Positions 50,634-62,516 are shown, counted from the stretch's first letter. The stretch is 64,000 bases of DNA from Corynebacterium tapiri (GCF_006334925.1 NZ_VDHJ01000005.1:1-64000), one strand, 5' to 3'. The notes: a model not told the origin generated them from the letters alone. Program-made: numbers and translations.

Positions 50634-51308
50634 TTACTCTACCTCTCCGAGCAGGCCGGGGTGATCGTTGCGTACATTGCCCACCTCTTTCGCCGCGGGT
50701 TGCCACTGCAGTCGCTCCCTGAGCTGCGCGGGCGCCGGAGTCAACAGCTGGGCCGCCTCTTCCGGGGTGCCCTCACACCACTGGCGAATCTCCTCCGGCA
50801 GCAGGAACCTAGGCAGACGATGGTGCAACCAATCCATGGGTTCAGCGGCCTGGGTGGTGATCATGGTGCACGAGAGCATGTCGAGTCCCGTCGACCACAG
50901 CGCGGCAGCAAACAACATCTCCCCCTCGGGAAGATGCACGTAGTAGGGCTGCTTGTAGCCTTCTTCATTCACGTGCCACTCGTAGTAGCCGTCGAGAGGA
51001 ATCACCCCACGGGAATCAGCAAAGGCCTGGCGAAAGCTCGGCTTCTCCTGCACAGTCTCGGCCCGCGCGTTGAACAGGGGCGGACCCTTGTCGTCTTTCT
51101 TCCAGCGTGGCAACAGGGCCCAGCGCGCCGGATTGAGCAGGGCCTGTTCGCCGTCGAGACGCACCAATCCCACTGGCGTGGTCGGAGCAATGTTGTAGCG
51201 CTCGCTGGGGGTGTTGTCCGGGGCGTGCACCTGCGTGACGCCGGGCAATTGGCCGATGCGCTCCAAAAGCGCCTCGCCCACGGTGAACATGACAAATCGT
51301 CCGCACAT
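50634..51308 (-). CDS. HMCES/YedK-type SRAP protein (abasic-site shield)
   Basis: A 224-aa SOS response-associated peptidase-fold protein. After removal of Met1, Cys2 (MCGRFV) becomes the N-terminal nucleophile that cross-links to abasic sites in single-stranded DNA. YNIAPT, NARAETVQEKPSFR, the catalytic Glu in GYYEWHV and the His in WLHHRLPRFL complete the site. It is translated with sigH and rshA from one mRNA. The -10 CATAAT on the minus strand (51317-51322) lies 8 nt before ATG 51308: probable leaderless start, overlapping the aroA -10. Confidence 0.92.
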   Translation of the reverse strand: MCGRFVMFTVGEALLERIGQLPGVTQVHAPDNTPSERYNIAPTTPVGLVRLDGEQALLNPARWALLPRWKKDDKGPPLFNARAETVQEKPSFRQAFADSRGVIPLDGYYEWHVNEEGYKQPYYVHLPEGEMLFAAALWSTGLDMLSCTMITTQAAEPMDWLHHRLPRFLLPEEIRQWCEGTPEEAAQLLTPAPAQLRERLQWQPAAKEVGNVRNDHPGLLGEVE

Positions 51309-51315
51309 AAGCCTC

Positions 51316-51322
51316 TATTATG
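51316..51322. promoter_or_regulatory. Overlapping divergent -10 elements for aroA and HMCES-sigH-rshA
   Basis: The + strand TATTAT (51316-51321) ends 7 nt before aroA ATG 51329. The - strand CATAAT (51317-51322) ends 8 nt before HMCES ATG 51308. The two hexamers occupy the same base pairs offset by one, so the promoters exclude each other physically. Both transcripts would be leaderless. Confidence 0.6.
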
Positions 51323-51328
51323 TACTGC

Positions 51329-52588
51329 ATGTCGCAATCCTGGTCTGCCCCGCTCGCACCCGGCCCCATTCACGCTGACGTGGTGGTTCCCGGATCCAAG
51401 TCGCTGACCAACCGCGCGTTTATCCTCGCCGCCATCGCCTCCGGCACGTCCACCATCACCGGGGCGCTCACGTCACGCGACACCGAGCTCATGGCCCACG
51501 GCCTGCGCACCCTGGGTGTTCCGGTAAGCATCGAGGGCTCCACCGTCACGGTCGACGGCCGTCAGCGCTTCTCCAGCGGTGCAATCGACTGCGGGTTAGC
51601 CGGCACCGTCATGCGGTTTCTGCCTCCGCTTGCCGCACACGCCACCGCTCCCGTGCTTTTCGACGGTGACGAGCAGGCGCGCGTTCGACCAATGTCCGCG
51701 CTTCTCGACGCGCTGCGCCAAGCCGGTGTCACCATTGAAGGTGACAGCCTCCCCTTCAGCGTGCACCCCGGCACAGCCCGCGGCGGAACGGTCGACGTGG
51801 ATGCCTCCGGGTCCTCGCAGTTTGTTTCGGGGCTCTTGCTCAGCGCTAGTCTGTTCCCCGACGGGCTCCATGTGCGCCACACCGGTGAGACGCTTCCGAG
51901 CGCCCCACACATCGCCATGACGGTGGATGTGCTGCGCCAGGCTGGCGTGGAAGTCGTTGCTGGTGACAAGGAATGGAAGGTCTCCCCCGGTCCCGTCCAG
52001 GCCCGCGATTGGATCATCGAGCCTGACTTGTCCAACGCCACCCCCTTCCTCGCTGCCGCCGCCGTCACCGGCGGAACAGTGAAGGTCAAGCACTGGCCCA
52101 CGCACACCACGCAGCCGGGTGATGACATTCGAGCAATCCTGGAGCGGATGGGCTGCCAGGTGAGCCTAGAGGACGACGGCCTGGTGGTCTCCGGCCCCGC
52201 AAACGGATCGCTCACCGGCATCGACATCGACATGGGTGACATCGGAGAGCTCACCCCCACGGTCGCCGCTGTGGCTGCGCTGGCTGATAGCCCCTCGCGC
52301 CTGACCGGAATCGCGCACCTGCGTGGGCACGAGACGGATCGCTTGTCTGCCCTGGCCACCGAGATCAACAACCTGGGAGGCCACTGCGTCGAGCTGGCGG
52401 ATGGTTTGGAGATCACCCCACAGCCGCTGCGCGCCGGACTGTGGCACGCCTACGCGGATCACCGCATGGCCACCGCAGGTGCGATCGTGGGGCTGCGCGT
52501 GCCAGGCATCGAGGTCGACGACATCGCCACCACCTCCAAGACACTGCCCGATTTCGCTGCGATGTGGGCGGAGATGCTCCATGGCTAG
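51329..52588 (+). CDS. aroA: 3-phosphoshikimate 1-carboxyvinyltransferase (EPSP synthase)
   Basis: A 419-aa shikimate-pathway enzyme that joins PEP and shikimate 3-phosphate. [15 protein letters not shown] places Lys24 in the substrate site. [14 protein letters not shown], the LDALRQAGV repeat, [14 protein letters not shown] and the C-terminal HRMATAGAI are typical. The length is normal. ATG 51329 is chosen because a TATTAT box lies 7 nt upstream; ATG 51320 would be inside that promoter. The stop overlaps rsgA by 8 bp (ATGGCTAG). Confidence 0.95.
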   Translation: MSQSWSAPLAPGPIHADVVVPGSKSLTNRAFILAAIASGTSTITGALTSRDTELMAHGLRTLGVPVSIEGSTVTVDGRQRFSSGAIDCGLAGTVMRFLPPLAAHATAPVLFDGDEQARVRPMSALLDALRQAGVTIEGDSLPFSVHPGTARGGTVDVDASGSSQFVSGLLLSASLFPDGLHVRHTGETLPSAPHIAMTVDVLRQAGVEVVAGDKEWKVSPGPVQARDWIIEPDLSNATPFLAAAAVTGGTVKVKHWPTHTTQPGDDIRAILERMGCQVSLEDDGLVVSGPANGSLTGIDIDMGDIGELTPTVAAVAALADSPSRLTGIAHLRGHETDRLSALATEINNLGGHCVELADGLEITPQPLRAGLWHAYADHRMATAGAIVGLRVPGIEVDDIATTSKTLPDFAAMWAEMLHG

Positions 52589-53600
52589 GTCGGCACGCTC
52601 CGCCCGCGGGTACTGGGATGAGTCCGATGTTCGGGTGCGTCCGGGTAAGGGCTCCCGCCCCCGCACCAAGGACCGCCCACGGCACGCCAACGCTGAATTC
52701 GGCATGGTGGTGACCAAGGATCGTGGCCGCTGGGGAGTGGTTCTCGACGGCCGCGAGGACACCGTGGTGTGCATGCGCGCCCGCGAGCTCGGGCGAACCG
52801 CCATCGAGGTGGGCGACCGCGTCGGTGTGGTGGGTGATACCTCGGGCAAGAAGGACACTCTGGCGCGCATCGTAAAGCTGGCGGAGAGGACCTCGGTGCT
52901 GCGCCGCACCGCTGATGACAACGATGCCTACGAGCGCATCGTGGTGGCCAATGCGGACCAGCTACTGATCGTCTCCGCGGTTGCGGATCCTCCCCCGCGT
53001 TCGGGATTTGTCGAGCGCGCGCTCATCGCTGCCTTCGCCGGCGGGGTTCGCCCCATCCTCTGCCTGACTAAGTCCGACCTGACCGATCCCCGGCTATTCG
53101 CCGAGGAGTTCGCCGATCTGGATGTGCAGGTGGTCATCGCGGGTATCGATGATCCCCTCGACGAGGTACAGGGACTTACCCAGGGCAAGGTCACAGCCCT
53201 GATCGGGCACAGCGGTGTGGGCAAATCAACCCTGGTCAACCGTCTCGTACCGGACGCATTCCGAGCCACCGGAGAGGTCTCCGGCGTGGGCAAGGGCCGG
53301 CATACCTCCACGCAGTCTGTTGCCTTGCGCCTGCCCGGCAACGACGGCTGGATCGTGGACACTCCCGGGATCCGCTCCTTTGGCCTGGCACACATCGACG
53401 CCGACGATGTCATCGGAGTCTTTGACGACCTGTCCCAAGCCATCGAGGATTGCCCACGTGGTTGTACTCACCTCGGCCCACCGGCCGATCCGGAGTGTGC
53501 TCTGGATCAACTGCCCGAAGACAGCCCCAGCGCTCGCCGAGCCACCGCAGTGCGCTCTTTGCTGGGCGTTTTGCGCGCCAACAACGAGTGGGAAATGTAG
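52581..53600 (+). CDS. rsgA: Ribosome small-subunit maturation GTPase RsgA
   Basis: A 339-aa circularly permuted GTPase acting in 30S maturation. An N-terminal OB fold is followed by the G motifs in permuted order: G4 LTKSDL before G1 GHSGVGKST and G3 [10 protein letters not shown]-terminal zinc knuckle has [17 protein letters not shown], with the usual Cys-Cys-His-Cys set. ATG 52581 lies in the end of aroA (8-bp overlap), so the two are translationally coupled. Confidence 0.93.
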   Translation: MARSARSARGYWDESDVRVRPGKGSRPRTKDRPRHANAEFGMVVTKDRGRWGVVLDGREDTVVCMRARELGRTAIEVGDRVGVVGDTSGKKDTLARIVKLAERTSVLRRTADDNDAYERIVVANADQLLIVSAVADPPPRSGFVERALIAAFAGGVRPILCLTKSDLTDPRLFAEEFADLDVQVVIAGIDDPLDEVQGLTQGKVTALIGHSGVGKSTLVNRLVPDAFRATGEVSGVGKGRHTSTQSVALRLPGNDGWIVDTPGIRSFGLAHIDADDVIGVFDDLSQAIEDCPRGCTHLGPPADPECALDQLPEDSPSARRATAVRSLLGVLRANNEWEM

Positions 53601-54104
53601 CTACATCAGCTCGATGAGGAAGGGCAGCTCAGAGGGGTCGTAGAAGGCCATGTAGTGGTCTTGCGCCTCACCCACCGCGATCTCGGCATCCGGGTCACCC
53701 AGGTCGGCGGCATCAATCACCTCGACAGCGCGTCGAGTAGCGTCCTCCGCCTCCTTGACGTCCACGTGAACCGCCGCGATGTCCTCCACGCGCAACTGCG
53801 CGGGGTCCAGCTTGACCACGGCCTCGAGCGTGTCCGGCTGGGGCGTGGCGGCGGAATCATCCACGTCCGCAGAGACGACCACGCGGCGGTGCGGGAAATG
53901 CTCGTCTCCGATAGCGAGCAGGCGCAGGGAAGCCTCAGCGGCCTCGTCGAAGACGATCGCCTCAAAGTCCTCCTCGTCACCCGAGGTGTACATCTCGCGG
54001 ACCGCGGGGGTCACCGCAAAAGCCCACCCCTGGCGCACCGGAAGGACGCCGTCGTTATTGAGAGAGACGAGCATGTCAAAGGTCGCCGGAACGTAGACGC
54101 GCAC
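53601..54104 (-). CDS. DUF6912-family conserved protein
   Basis: A 167-aa acidic soluble protein starting MRVYVPATFDMLVSLNNDG, the usual N-terminus of the actinobacterial DUF6912 family next to aroA/rsgA. No catalytic motif is apparent. Its stop abuts the rsgA stop with no gap (convergent). It runs in the same direction as the HAD-like gene, 3 bp from it, so both are probably one transcript. Confidence 0.82.
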   Translation of the reverse strand: MRVYVPATFDMLVSLNNDGVLPVRQGWAFAVTPAVREMYTSGDEEDFEAIVFDEAAEASLRLLAIGDEHFPHRRVVVSADVDDSAATPQPDTLEAVVKLDPAQLRVEDIAAVHVDVKEAEDATRRAVEVIDAADLGDPDAEIAVGEAQDHYMAFYDPSELPFLIELM

Positions 54105-54107
54105 GGT

Positions 54108-54518
54108 TTAGAACTCCCCGTCGATGCCAAAGATGGACTGGATCTCCACGGCGGTGCGCTCGAAGGCCGTATGCAGGATGCCGACCATGCCGGCCTCCAC
54201 GCTGGCCTTGACGTTGTGGATGCCGTCGTCAATCATCACGCAGTCGCTCAGCGGCAGAGCCACCGCATCCGCGGCAGCTTGGAAAGCTGCCCGCTCCGGC
54301 TTCTCCGCACCGATCTCACCGGAAAGCACCACGGCGTCCACGATTCCGCGGTACTCCCACTCGCGGATGGGCTCAGCAGCTGGGCCGCCCGGGTCGTTGG
54401 ACAGGATGGCGGTCTGCACATCCTGCTGGGCAACGGCTGCCAGCAGGCGACGCCAGCGATCTTGGTCCTCCTGGGGGCCGTCGAGAACACCCACGTAATC
54501 GACGATGAGTCCACGCAT
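54108..54518 (-). CDS. HAD-superfamily hydrolase-like protein
   Basis: A 136-aa HAD-like protein, short because the cap domain is missing. Motif I reads LIVDYVGVLDG: the nucleophile Asp is kept, but the second Asp (acid/base) is replaced by Val. Motif II is LSNDPGG, motif III EKPERAAFQAAADAV and motif IV VMIDDGIHNV. The substrate is unknown and the altered motif I makes phosphatase activity uncertain. ATG 54518 is chosen; a GTG 9 nt upstream is an alternative close to AAGGA. Confidence 0.8.
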   Translation of the reverse strand: MRGLIVDYVGVLDGPQEDQDRWRRLLAAVAQQDVQTAILSNDPGGPAAEPIREWEYRGIVDAVVLSGEIGAEKPERAAFQAAADAVALPLSDCVMIDDGIHNVKASVEAGMVGILHTAFERTAVEIQSIFGIDGEF

Positions 54519-54671
54519 GTAGTCCACTAATCCTTTGCTCGCTTGTGGTTAGGTTCGCTGTGGTCCGGCTCGAAAATCCGGCGCAGCGCTGACACAATAG
54601 TACCTACCCCAGTAGGCGCCAGCCCCCGCCCTTGTAGTCACTCAATTTCAAGGACGGAGATTCAACGAGTC

Positions 54672-55066
54672 ATGCTTGCACCAATCCCTGGGACGGTTCA
54701 CCTCAAGATGATCGTCCCCGATCCACCTGAACCGAAAGTCGTCGAGACTCCACCGGCCCTGGCTTCAGAATCAGAACGTCTCGCCCGCGCCCTCATCCAG
54801 GTCGCGCTGGAGGTGTGCTGCAGTGTGCGCCCGGTGGAGCACCTTTCGCTGCGACGCTTCGCCACCGCTGTGCGCCGCCACGCCCACATGCGCCGGCGCA
54901 CACTGAGCGTTAGTGGGCCCGTGGCGCTGCATTCTCTGCACATCTGCCCATCGGCAGGCGACGAGGTGGAGATAACAGGAAGCGCGCGGTGTTCAGCTGA
55001 AACGCTTGCCTACACCGCGCGCTTTACCCTTGAGGGAATCCCCCGCCTGAGCGCTTTCCGCGTCCT

Positions 55067-55070
<4 letters not shown>
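54672..55070 (+). CDS. Rv3235-like small protein
   Basis: A 132-aa protein resembling the actinobacterial Rv3235 family that accompanies secA. It has an N-terminal Pro-rich stretch and then an alpha-beta domain ([32 protein letters not shown]...[28 protein letters not shown]). Three cysteines are present. The role is unknown. ATG 54672 follows GGAG at 13 nt. Its stop overlaps the convergent secA stop by 4 bp. Confidence 0.8.
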
Positions 55071-57613
<2,543 letters not shown>

Positions 57614-57690
57614 TGATTTACGTCCTCCCTTGGATGGAGTTGCCCATGACAATCATGAGGCATAGGTCAGCCATGCATTGTACGCACATC

Positions 57691-57725
57691 GCGGCCGCCG
57701 CCCCAGCTCGGGGGCCGACGGCCGC
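57691..57725. other. GC-rich hairpin between hpf and secA
   Basis: GCGGCCGCCGCCCC (57691-57704) pairs with GGGGCCGACGGCCGC (57711-57725), with one mismatch and a 6-nt loop. A T-run (TTTTA) occurs only on its right side. It may be an attenuating hairpin between hpf and secA. Confidence 0.45.
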
Positions 57726-57758
57726 GACGTTTTACCTGTGACTTAGCTTGGCAAGTCC

Positions 57759-58439
57759 TTAGGCTTCCTTCGGCTCAGAAAGGGAAATCAACCCGTAGTC
57801 AAAAGCGTGACGACGGTAGACCACCGACGGACGGTTCGTCTCAGAGTCCACGAAAAGGTAGAAATCGTGGCCCACGAGCTCCATCTCACTCAGCGCCTCA
57901 TCCTTGGTCATCGGCGTTGCCGGGTGCTCCTTGGTACGGACGATCTGGCCGGGGACGACGTCCTGGACCTTATCCTCGTAAGGATCAACGTCGAACTCGC
58001 CACGGTTGCGCTCAGCAGCGGCAGCCTCAGCCTTCAGGTCGGCCTGCAACTCCGCAGCCAACTCGCCGGTGCCCTTGGGGGCACGGTGACCGGAGCGGGA
58101 AATTTCACGGCGAACTTTTACCTTGCGCAGGGAGCGCTCCATCTTGCCCAGCGCGACCTCGAGGGCGGCGTAGAAGCTGTCCTCTTTGGCCTCGGCGCGG
58201 GCGATGTGGCCCTTGCCCGTTGCCGTGATCTGGAGACGATCAGTGCGGTCTCCGCGCGACGGGTTGTTTTCATGTTGGAGCTCCACATGGAAGAAGCTCA
58301 GGGTGGGGTCCAGCTTCTCGATCTTGGCGAGCTTGCTGTTCACGCGCTCCGCGAAGTGCTCGGGCACCTCTACATTGCGGCCGGTGATGCTGACCTGGGA
58401 CTCGGGACGCAGCGTGTCGGCGTTCGGTGCAGTGGTCAT
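57759..58439 (-). CDS. hpf: Long-form ribosome hibernation factor HPF
   Basis: A 226-aa long HPF that dimerises and silences ribosomes in stationary phase. The N-terminal YfiA-like domain (QVSITGRNVEVPEHFAERVNSKLAKIEKLDPTLSFFHVELQ) is followed by a Lys/Ala linker (residues 120-160) and the C-terminal dimerisation domain (ALSEMELVGHDFYLFVDSETNRPSVVYRRHAFDYGLISL). ATG 58439, with GGGGAGG about 12 nt upstream. It sits between comF and secA, with probable separate transcription from the 167-bp gap upstream. Confidence 0.95.
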   Translation of the reverse strand: MTTAPNADTLRPESQVSITGRNVEVPEHFAERVNSKLAKIEKLDPTLSFFHVELQHENNPSRGDRTDRLQITATGKGHIARAEAKEDSFYAALEVALGKMERSLRKVKVRREISRSGHRAPKGTGELAAELQADLKAEAAAAERNRGEFDVDPYEDKVQDVVPGQIVRTKEHPATPMTKDEALSEMELVGHDFYLFVDSETNRPSVVYRRHAFDYGLISLSEPKEA

Positions 58440-58526
58440 GAGAAAAACGACCTCCCCATTTCTGGTAGACGGACCCTATGTACGACTGCCCTGTAAGAGG
58501 ACTCTCGCCGTACCAGGCTTCGTAAC

Positions 58527-58579
58527 CCAGAATACATCTGGGAATAACCGTGCGGTTGGAAAAAATTCTCCTTCCAACC
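58527..58579. other. Two adjacent hairpins between comF and hpf
   Basis: CCCAGA-TACA-TCTGGG-type (58527-58542) and GGTTGGAA / TTCCAACC (58554-58579, loop with six T's on the minus strand). They lie in the gap downstream of comF, where they could end the lpqB-comF transcript. Confidence 0.4.
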
Positions 58580-58606
58580 ACCAACGGGGGTACACCTAGA
58601 TCATTG

Positions 58607-59221
58607 CTACGCCGCGGCAATAGCTATGGCAGCTCGCACCTGTGCCCCTGCCGCTAATAGTCGCTCTACGGAGGCGGCTAGGGTGGCTCCAGTTGTCACG
58701 ACATCGTCGACCACGACGATCGGCAGGTCAGGAACGCTCGCGACCAATTCGACCGCTCCAGCAAGGTTGCGCCGTCGTTGCGCTGCGGACAGTTCTGATT
58801 GGTCCGCGCTCGTTGACCTCAAGCGCAGCGCCTCGCACACGGCAAAGCCCGAGCTACGTGCGTATTCGGCCACCGGGTCTCCCCCACGCAATCGTGCATT
58901 GCGCTTGCGTGTCGGGGCTGGAACGAGCACCGTGTCGTGCTCAATGTCACCTCTAGCGATAAGGAATTCCAATCCTGACCTCAGGACTGCCCCCACGTAC
59001 GGGCGCACCGCCAGATTCAGGCGCTCTTTCGCTTCCAGGATCACCCCACGATGCGCCCCCGCATACATTCCCATGGCGAACACAGGGACATGGGTGGGCA
59101 CTGTCGTCGAAACGCGAAACGGCGCATTGCCGAGTTCCTTTCGGCACTGAGGACAGAGCACCGAGCCGGCCCGACCGCAACCGGCGCAGCGGCGCGGAAA
59201 GACCAGTTCGGAGAGGCTCAC
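58607..59221 (-). CDS. ComF-family phosphoribosyltransferase-like protein
   Basis: A 204-aa ComF-family protein. An N-terminal four-cysteine zinc site (CAGCGRAGSVLCPQC) is followed by a phosphoribosyltransferase domain with the PRPP loop VVVDDVVTTGATLAA. In naturally competent species ComF aids DNA uptake; in actinobacteria its job is unknown. GTG 59221 overlaps the lpqB stop by one base (TAGTG), as expected of a coupled pair; the frame opens further, but inside lpqB. Confidence 0.88.
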   Translation of the reverse strand: MSLSELVFPRRCAGCGRAGSVLCPQCRKELGNAPFRVSTTVPTHVPVFAMGMYAGAHRGVILEAKERLNLAVRPYVGAVLRSGLEFLIARGDIEHDTVLVPAPTRKRNARLRGGDPVAEYARSSGFAVCEALRLRSTSADQSELSAAQRRRNLAGAVELVASVPDLPIVVVDDVVTTGATLAASVERLLAAGAQVRAAIAIAAA

Positions 59222-60954
59222 TAGTCCGCCACAATCGGAGCCGAACGCACACCGCGCAATCCAGGTACATCGCGCCACGAACCACCTGATCCGGCACCGG
59301 AAATTGGCAGCTGGCGCACCGCAAGCTCATCCGTGGCATACAGCGTCGTGGCGCTCGCGGCAACCGCAACGACGGGTGCGGAGATGTTGCCGGCCGGCAA
59401 GGAAACGGCCGCGGAACCGTCCTGCTCTACGCGCCACACAGGGGTCTCCGGGCTTGCGGTACCCACCAGCAGCGAGCCGTCCGGATTCCATTCCACCGAC
59501 AGGGCGGAACCTCCAAGTTCGGTCGCGATCTCCTCGACGTTGACAATCGCGCGTGCCCCTGCGGTGTTGCGGGTAACCACGCCGACGAACAGTCGCCCGT
59601 CGGAGATGATGGCCACGCGAGCACCGGTGGCAGAAAGCTGTAGCTCCGAGATCGAGCCGCTAGTACTGCGGAAGTTGGTGTTGTCGAGCAGCTGCGCGGT
59701 GTCCACCTCGTTGGAGACGAGCTCGTTGCCGCTGGTGGAATTCACTACGCGCACGACCTTGTCCTTGCCGGTGACCACCCACGTGGCGTTGCCCTCCCGG
59801 TTGAACGAAGGACGAGTAATGGAATCGTCCTCCAGCACCTTGGTGGCCGGCCCATCCACCGGACCGATGAGCAGCTGGGATTTGTCGCCGACCCGGCGGA
59901 CTGCGGCGGCTCGCCCGCTGATGGTCACATCGGCCGCCGTCAGCTGGCCCAGGGAGCCGAACTCCCCGGCTACCGGCGTGGCCTCGGAAGACGATACCGA
60001 CTGCAGAACCCCACCCGAGAGCGCGTACAAAGGCGCTACCTGGGTGGCCGCTATCGACGGATTCAGGTCTGCGAAGTCGTCCGGGGTCAGCGTGTGCATC
60101 CCCTCTTCCACCGGTGACCCATCAAGTGCAACCTCATAGGGCAGCGCCACATCCGCGCCAGCCAGCGTCCAGGTCAGCTGAGCGCCGAAACGCAAGCGCT
60201 GCTGCTGATCCAGGCTCTGGAACCCGGTGAAGGTGTACACGCCGTCTACCTTGCCGGCGAATTCAGCCCCTTCCGGAGCAGCGGGCTTGACCGCGGGGGC
60301 GATCTTGTTGCTGGGGCCCTCCATGAGCATGGTCATGAGCACCGAGTCCAAAGACTCCTCGTCGGCGTAGACCCAGCGACGATCCGCCACGAGCGTGCTG
60401 CCGGATTGGTCGAAGAAGAAAAGTGAGTGAGGCTCGAAGTGATTGAGCAGCTCGGTGCGCTCGATGACCACCTCACCGGGCAGCGAAGCGATTCGCCACT
60501 GGCCACCCACCTTGTGCATGACCACGGTGGCCTCATACTCGGCGTTCTGCGGTTGGTAGGCTCCCCCATCGCTGAGTTTGCCGATCAGCCGCCCGCGAAC
60601 TTGAAACGATCGCTCATTGGCATTCCCGCCAGCCTTCGCGGTGACAAAAAGCCGATCCACAACGAGCGGGCCGTCCTTGGGCACCCACTCATCCGCAATC
60701 TCCGGCGCCAAAAACGAGCGCGCCCCCTCGTAGTTGCCCGACGGATGGGCCGAGGCGGAGTAGAAGTCCTGCAGCAGAAGGTCAGGTTCCTGGTTGGGCG
60801 TGGGGCCCAGGTTGGTGGGCTTATCGCGTAGGGGTTCAAAGGTGCGCAGCGCCTGCGGCGCGCTGTTGTGCGGCAGGGTTGCGCAGGAGCTCAATCCCAA
60901 ACTTGCGCTAAGTACGAGGGCGCACGCGTATCGACGTGCATTTTTCACCATCAT
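59221..60954 (-). CDS. lpqB: Lipoprotein LpqB
   Basis: A 577-aa lipoprotein partner of the MtrAB system. The signal has the lipobox LSSC with Cys24, followed by a GerMN-type domain (about residues 180-290) and a C-terminal propeller-like LpqB domain. In relatives LpqB modulates MtrB signalling and cell-wall processes. GGAGGAGCG precedes ATG 60954, which overlaps the mtrB stop by 4 bp (ATGA). Gene order mtrA-mtrB-lpqB is the conserved actinobacterial one. Confidence 0.93.
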   Translation of the reverse strand: MMVKNARRYACALVLSASLGLSSCATLPHNSAPQALRTFEPLRDKPTNLGPTPNQEPDLLLQDFYSASAHPSGNYEGARSFLAPEIADEWVPKDGPLVVDRLFVTAKAGGNANERSFQVRGRLIGKLSDGGAYQPQNAEYEATVVMHKVGGQWRIASLPGEVVIERTELLNHFEPHSLFFFDQSGSTLVADRRWVYADEESLDSVLMTMLMEGPSNKIAPAVKPAAPEGAEFAGKVDGVYTFTGFQSLDQQQRLRFGAQLTWTLAGADVALPYEVALDGSPVEEGMHTLTPDDFADLNPSIAATQVAPLYALSGGVLQSVSSSEATPVAGEFGSLGQLTAADVTISGRAAAVRRVGDKSQLLIGPVDGPATKVLEDDSITRPSFNREGNATWVVTGKDKVVRVVNSTSGNELVSNEVDTAQLLDNTNFRSTSGSISELQLSATGARVAIISDGRLFVGVVTRNTAGARAIVNVEEIATELGGSALSVEWNPDGSLLVGTASPETPVWRVEQDGSAAVSLPAGNISAPVVAVAASATTLYATDELAVRQLPISGAGSGGSWRDVPGLRGVRSAPIVAD

Positions 60955-62516
60955 CGCTCCTCCCCCGGGGCATGCAGGGCAATCGCCGGGTTATCCACCG
61001 GGTCACCTGGCTCACGTGGAAGCACCAGCCGGAATTGCGAGCCCACGCCGAATGTGCCAGCGGCATCGAGAGTACCGCCGTGCAGCACCGCATCTTCCTG
61101 GGCAATGGCCAGTCCCAAACCTGTACCGCCCGAGTGACGCTTGCGAGAAGCATCGGCGCGCCAGAAGCGGTTAAACACCAGGGCCTCCTGCCCGGGTTTG
61201 AGTCCCACGCCGTGGTCAGTCACGGTGTAGGCCACCGTGTCCTCGTTGGCCTTGAGCTTGATGTCTACGGGGTTGTGTTCCGAATGGTCGATAGCATTGG
61301 CTATGAGGTTGCGCAGAATTCTTTCGATACGGCGCGAGTCGCCGACAAACCATACGGGCTCCTCGGGGACGTCGTAACGCACCTCCACGTCGAGCTGCTG
61401 TGCCAGGTGCTGGGTTTGCTCCCACGCAGACTCCAGGCACTGGCGCGCATCGATGCGCGCCGTAGACAGGTCGGCCACACCGGCGTCGTGACGCGAGATC
61501 TCCAGCAGATCCCCGAGCAACACCTCGAAGCGATCGAGTTCGCGGATCATCAGCTCGGTTGCGCGCTTGGTGTGGGGCTCGAAGTCGTCGGCATCGGCGG
61601 CGATCAGGTCTGCTGCCATGCGGACCGTGGTCAACGGGGTGCGCAGCTCATGGGACACATCAGAAGTGAACTGGCGCTGCAAGTCGCCGTATTCCTCTAG
61701 CTGGTGAATCTGGTTGGACAGCTTGTCCGCCATGTCGTTGAAGCTCAGGGCGAGGCGGGCCATCTCATCCTCACCGTTGACCGCCATGCGCTCGCGCAGG
61801 TGACCGGCGGCCAGACGCTGGGCAATGCGCGAGGCGGCCCGCACGGGAGTGGTCACCTGTTGGGTTGCCAACCACACCACGGCCACGAGCAACACGACCA
61901 CAACACCTGCGGCCAGGGCGAGCAGACCGCGCATGAGGGCTAGCGTTGCCTCTTCGCTCTCCATGCTCATCACCAGATAGACCTGGAGATTAGGGATGTC
62001 GGAGTCAGTAGGCGTACCGATGATCAGCGCATTGTAGCGGGAGCCATCCGCGCGCTCGGTCTCGGCGAATTGATAGGAGACCTGCCCCTCGGAGACAAAA
62101 TGCTGGAGACCATCCGGGATGCGATAGTTCTCCGGGCTCGTGACCACGCCCCCGTTGGACTGATCGACCAGGAGCACCGACTCGAATGCGCTCGATGCCT
62201 CACTGGGCTGCTGCGGCAATTGGGTCAGGGCGGCGCGCGCTGAGTTCAGGCGGGCCTGCAAGGAGGCGTTCGTGCCGCTGGCGTTGACCTGTTGCTCCAC
62301 GACCGAACGGGCACGATCAATCTCGTTGCTGGCGATGTCAATCTTCGCGTCCACCAACCGCTGAGAGAACATGCTGGCCAGCGCGAATCCGAGCAGCAGC
62401 ATGACCACTGCAGATACCGCGAATATGGAGCCGATAACGCGGACCTGCAGGGAGGTCCGCCAGGCCTCGGAGGCAGCCTCCTGCAGCGACCGGGCGCGAC
62501 GTAAAACGGTAGTCAC
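60951..62516 (-). CDS. mtrB: Sensor histidine kinase MtrB
   Basis: A 521-aa sensor kinase of the cell-envelope/osmotic-stress system. Two transmembrane helices (about 27-50 and 193-218) enclose an outer sensor domain. A HAMP segment leads to the HisKA domain with phospho-acceptor His289 (SDVSHELRTPL), then the ATPase N-box NLIANAIDHS, DHGVGL and GGTGLGLAIA. GTG 62516 is chosen because it clears the mtrA stop; the open frame to 62576 would overlap mtrA. Coupled to lpqB. Confidence 0.93.
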   Translation of the reverse strand: MTTVLRRARSLQEAASEAWRTSLQVRVIGSIFAVSAVVMLLLGFALASMFSQRLVDAKIDIASNEIDRARSVVEQQVNASGTNASLQARLNSARAALTQLPQQPSEASSAFESVLLVDQSNGGVVTSPENYRIPDGLQHFVSEGQVSYQFAETERADGSRYNALIIGTPTDSDIPNLQVYLVMSMESEEATLALMRGLLALAAGVVVVLLVAVVWLATQQVTTPVRAASRIAQRLAAGHLRERMAVNGEDEMARLALSFNDMADKLSNQIHQLEEYGDLQRQFTSDVSHELRTPLTTVRMAADLIAADADDFEPHTKRATELMIRELDRFEVLLGDLLEISRHDAGVADLSTARIDARQCLESAWEQTQHLAQQLDVEVRYDVPEEPVWFVGDSRRIERILRNLIANAIDHSEHNPVDIKLKANEDTVAYTVTDHGVGLKPGQEALVFNRFWRADASRKRHSGGTGLGLAIAQEDAVLHGGTLDAAGTFGVGSQFRLVLPREPGDPVDNPAIALHAPGEER

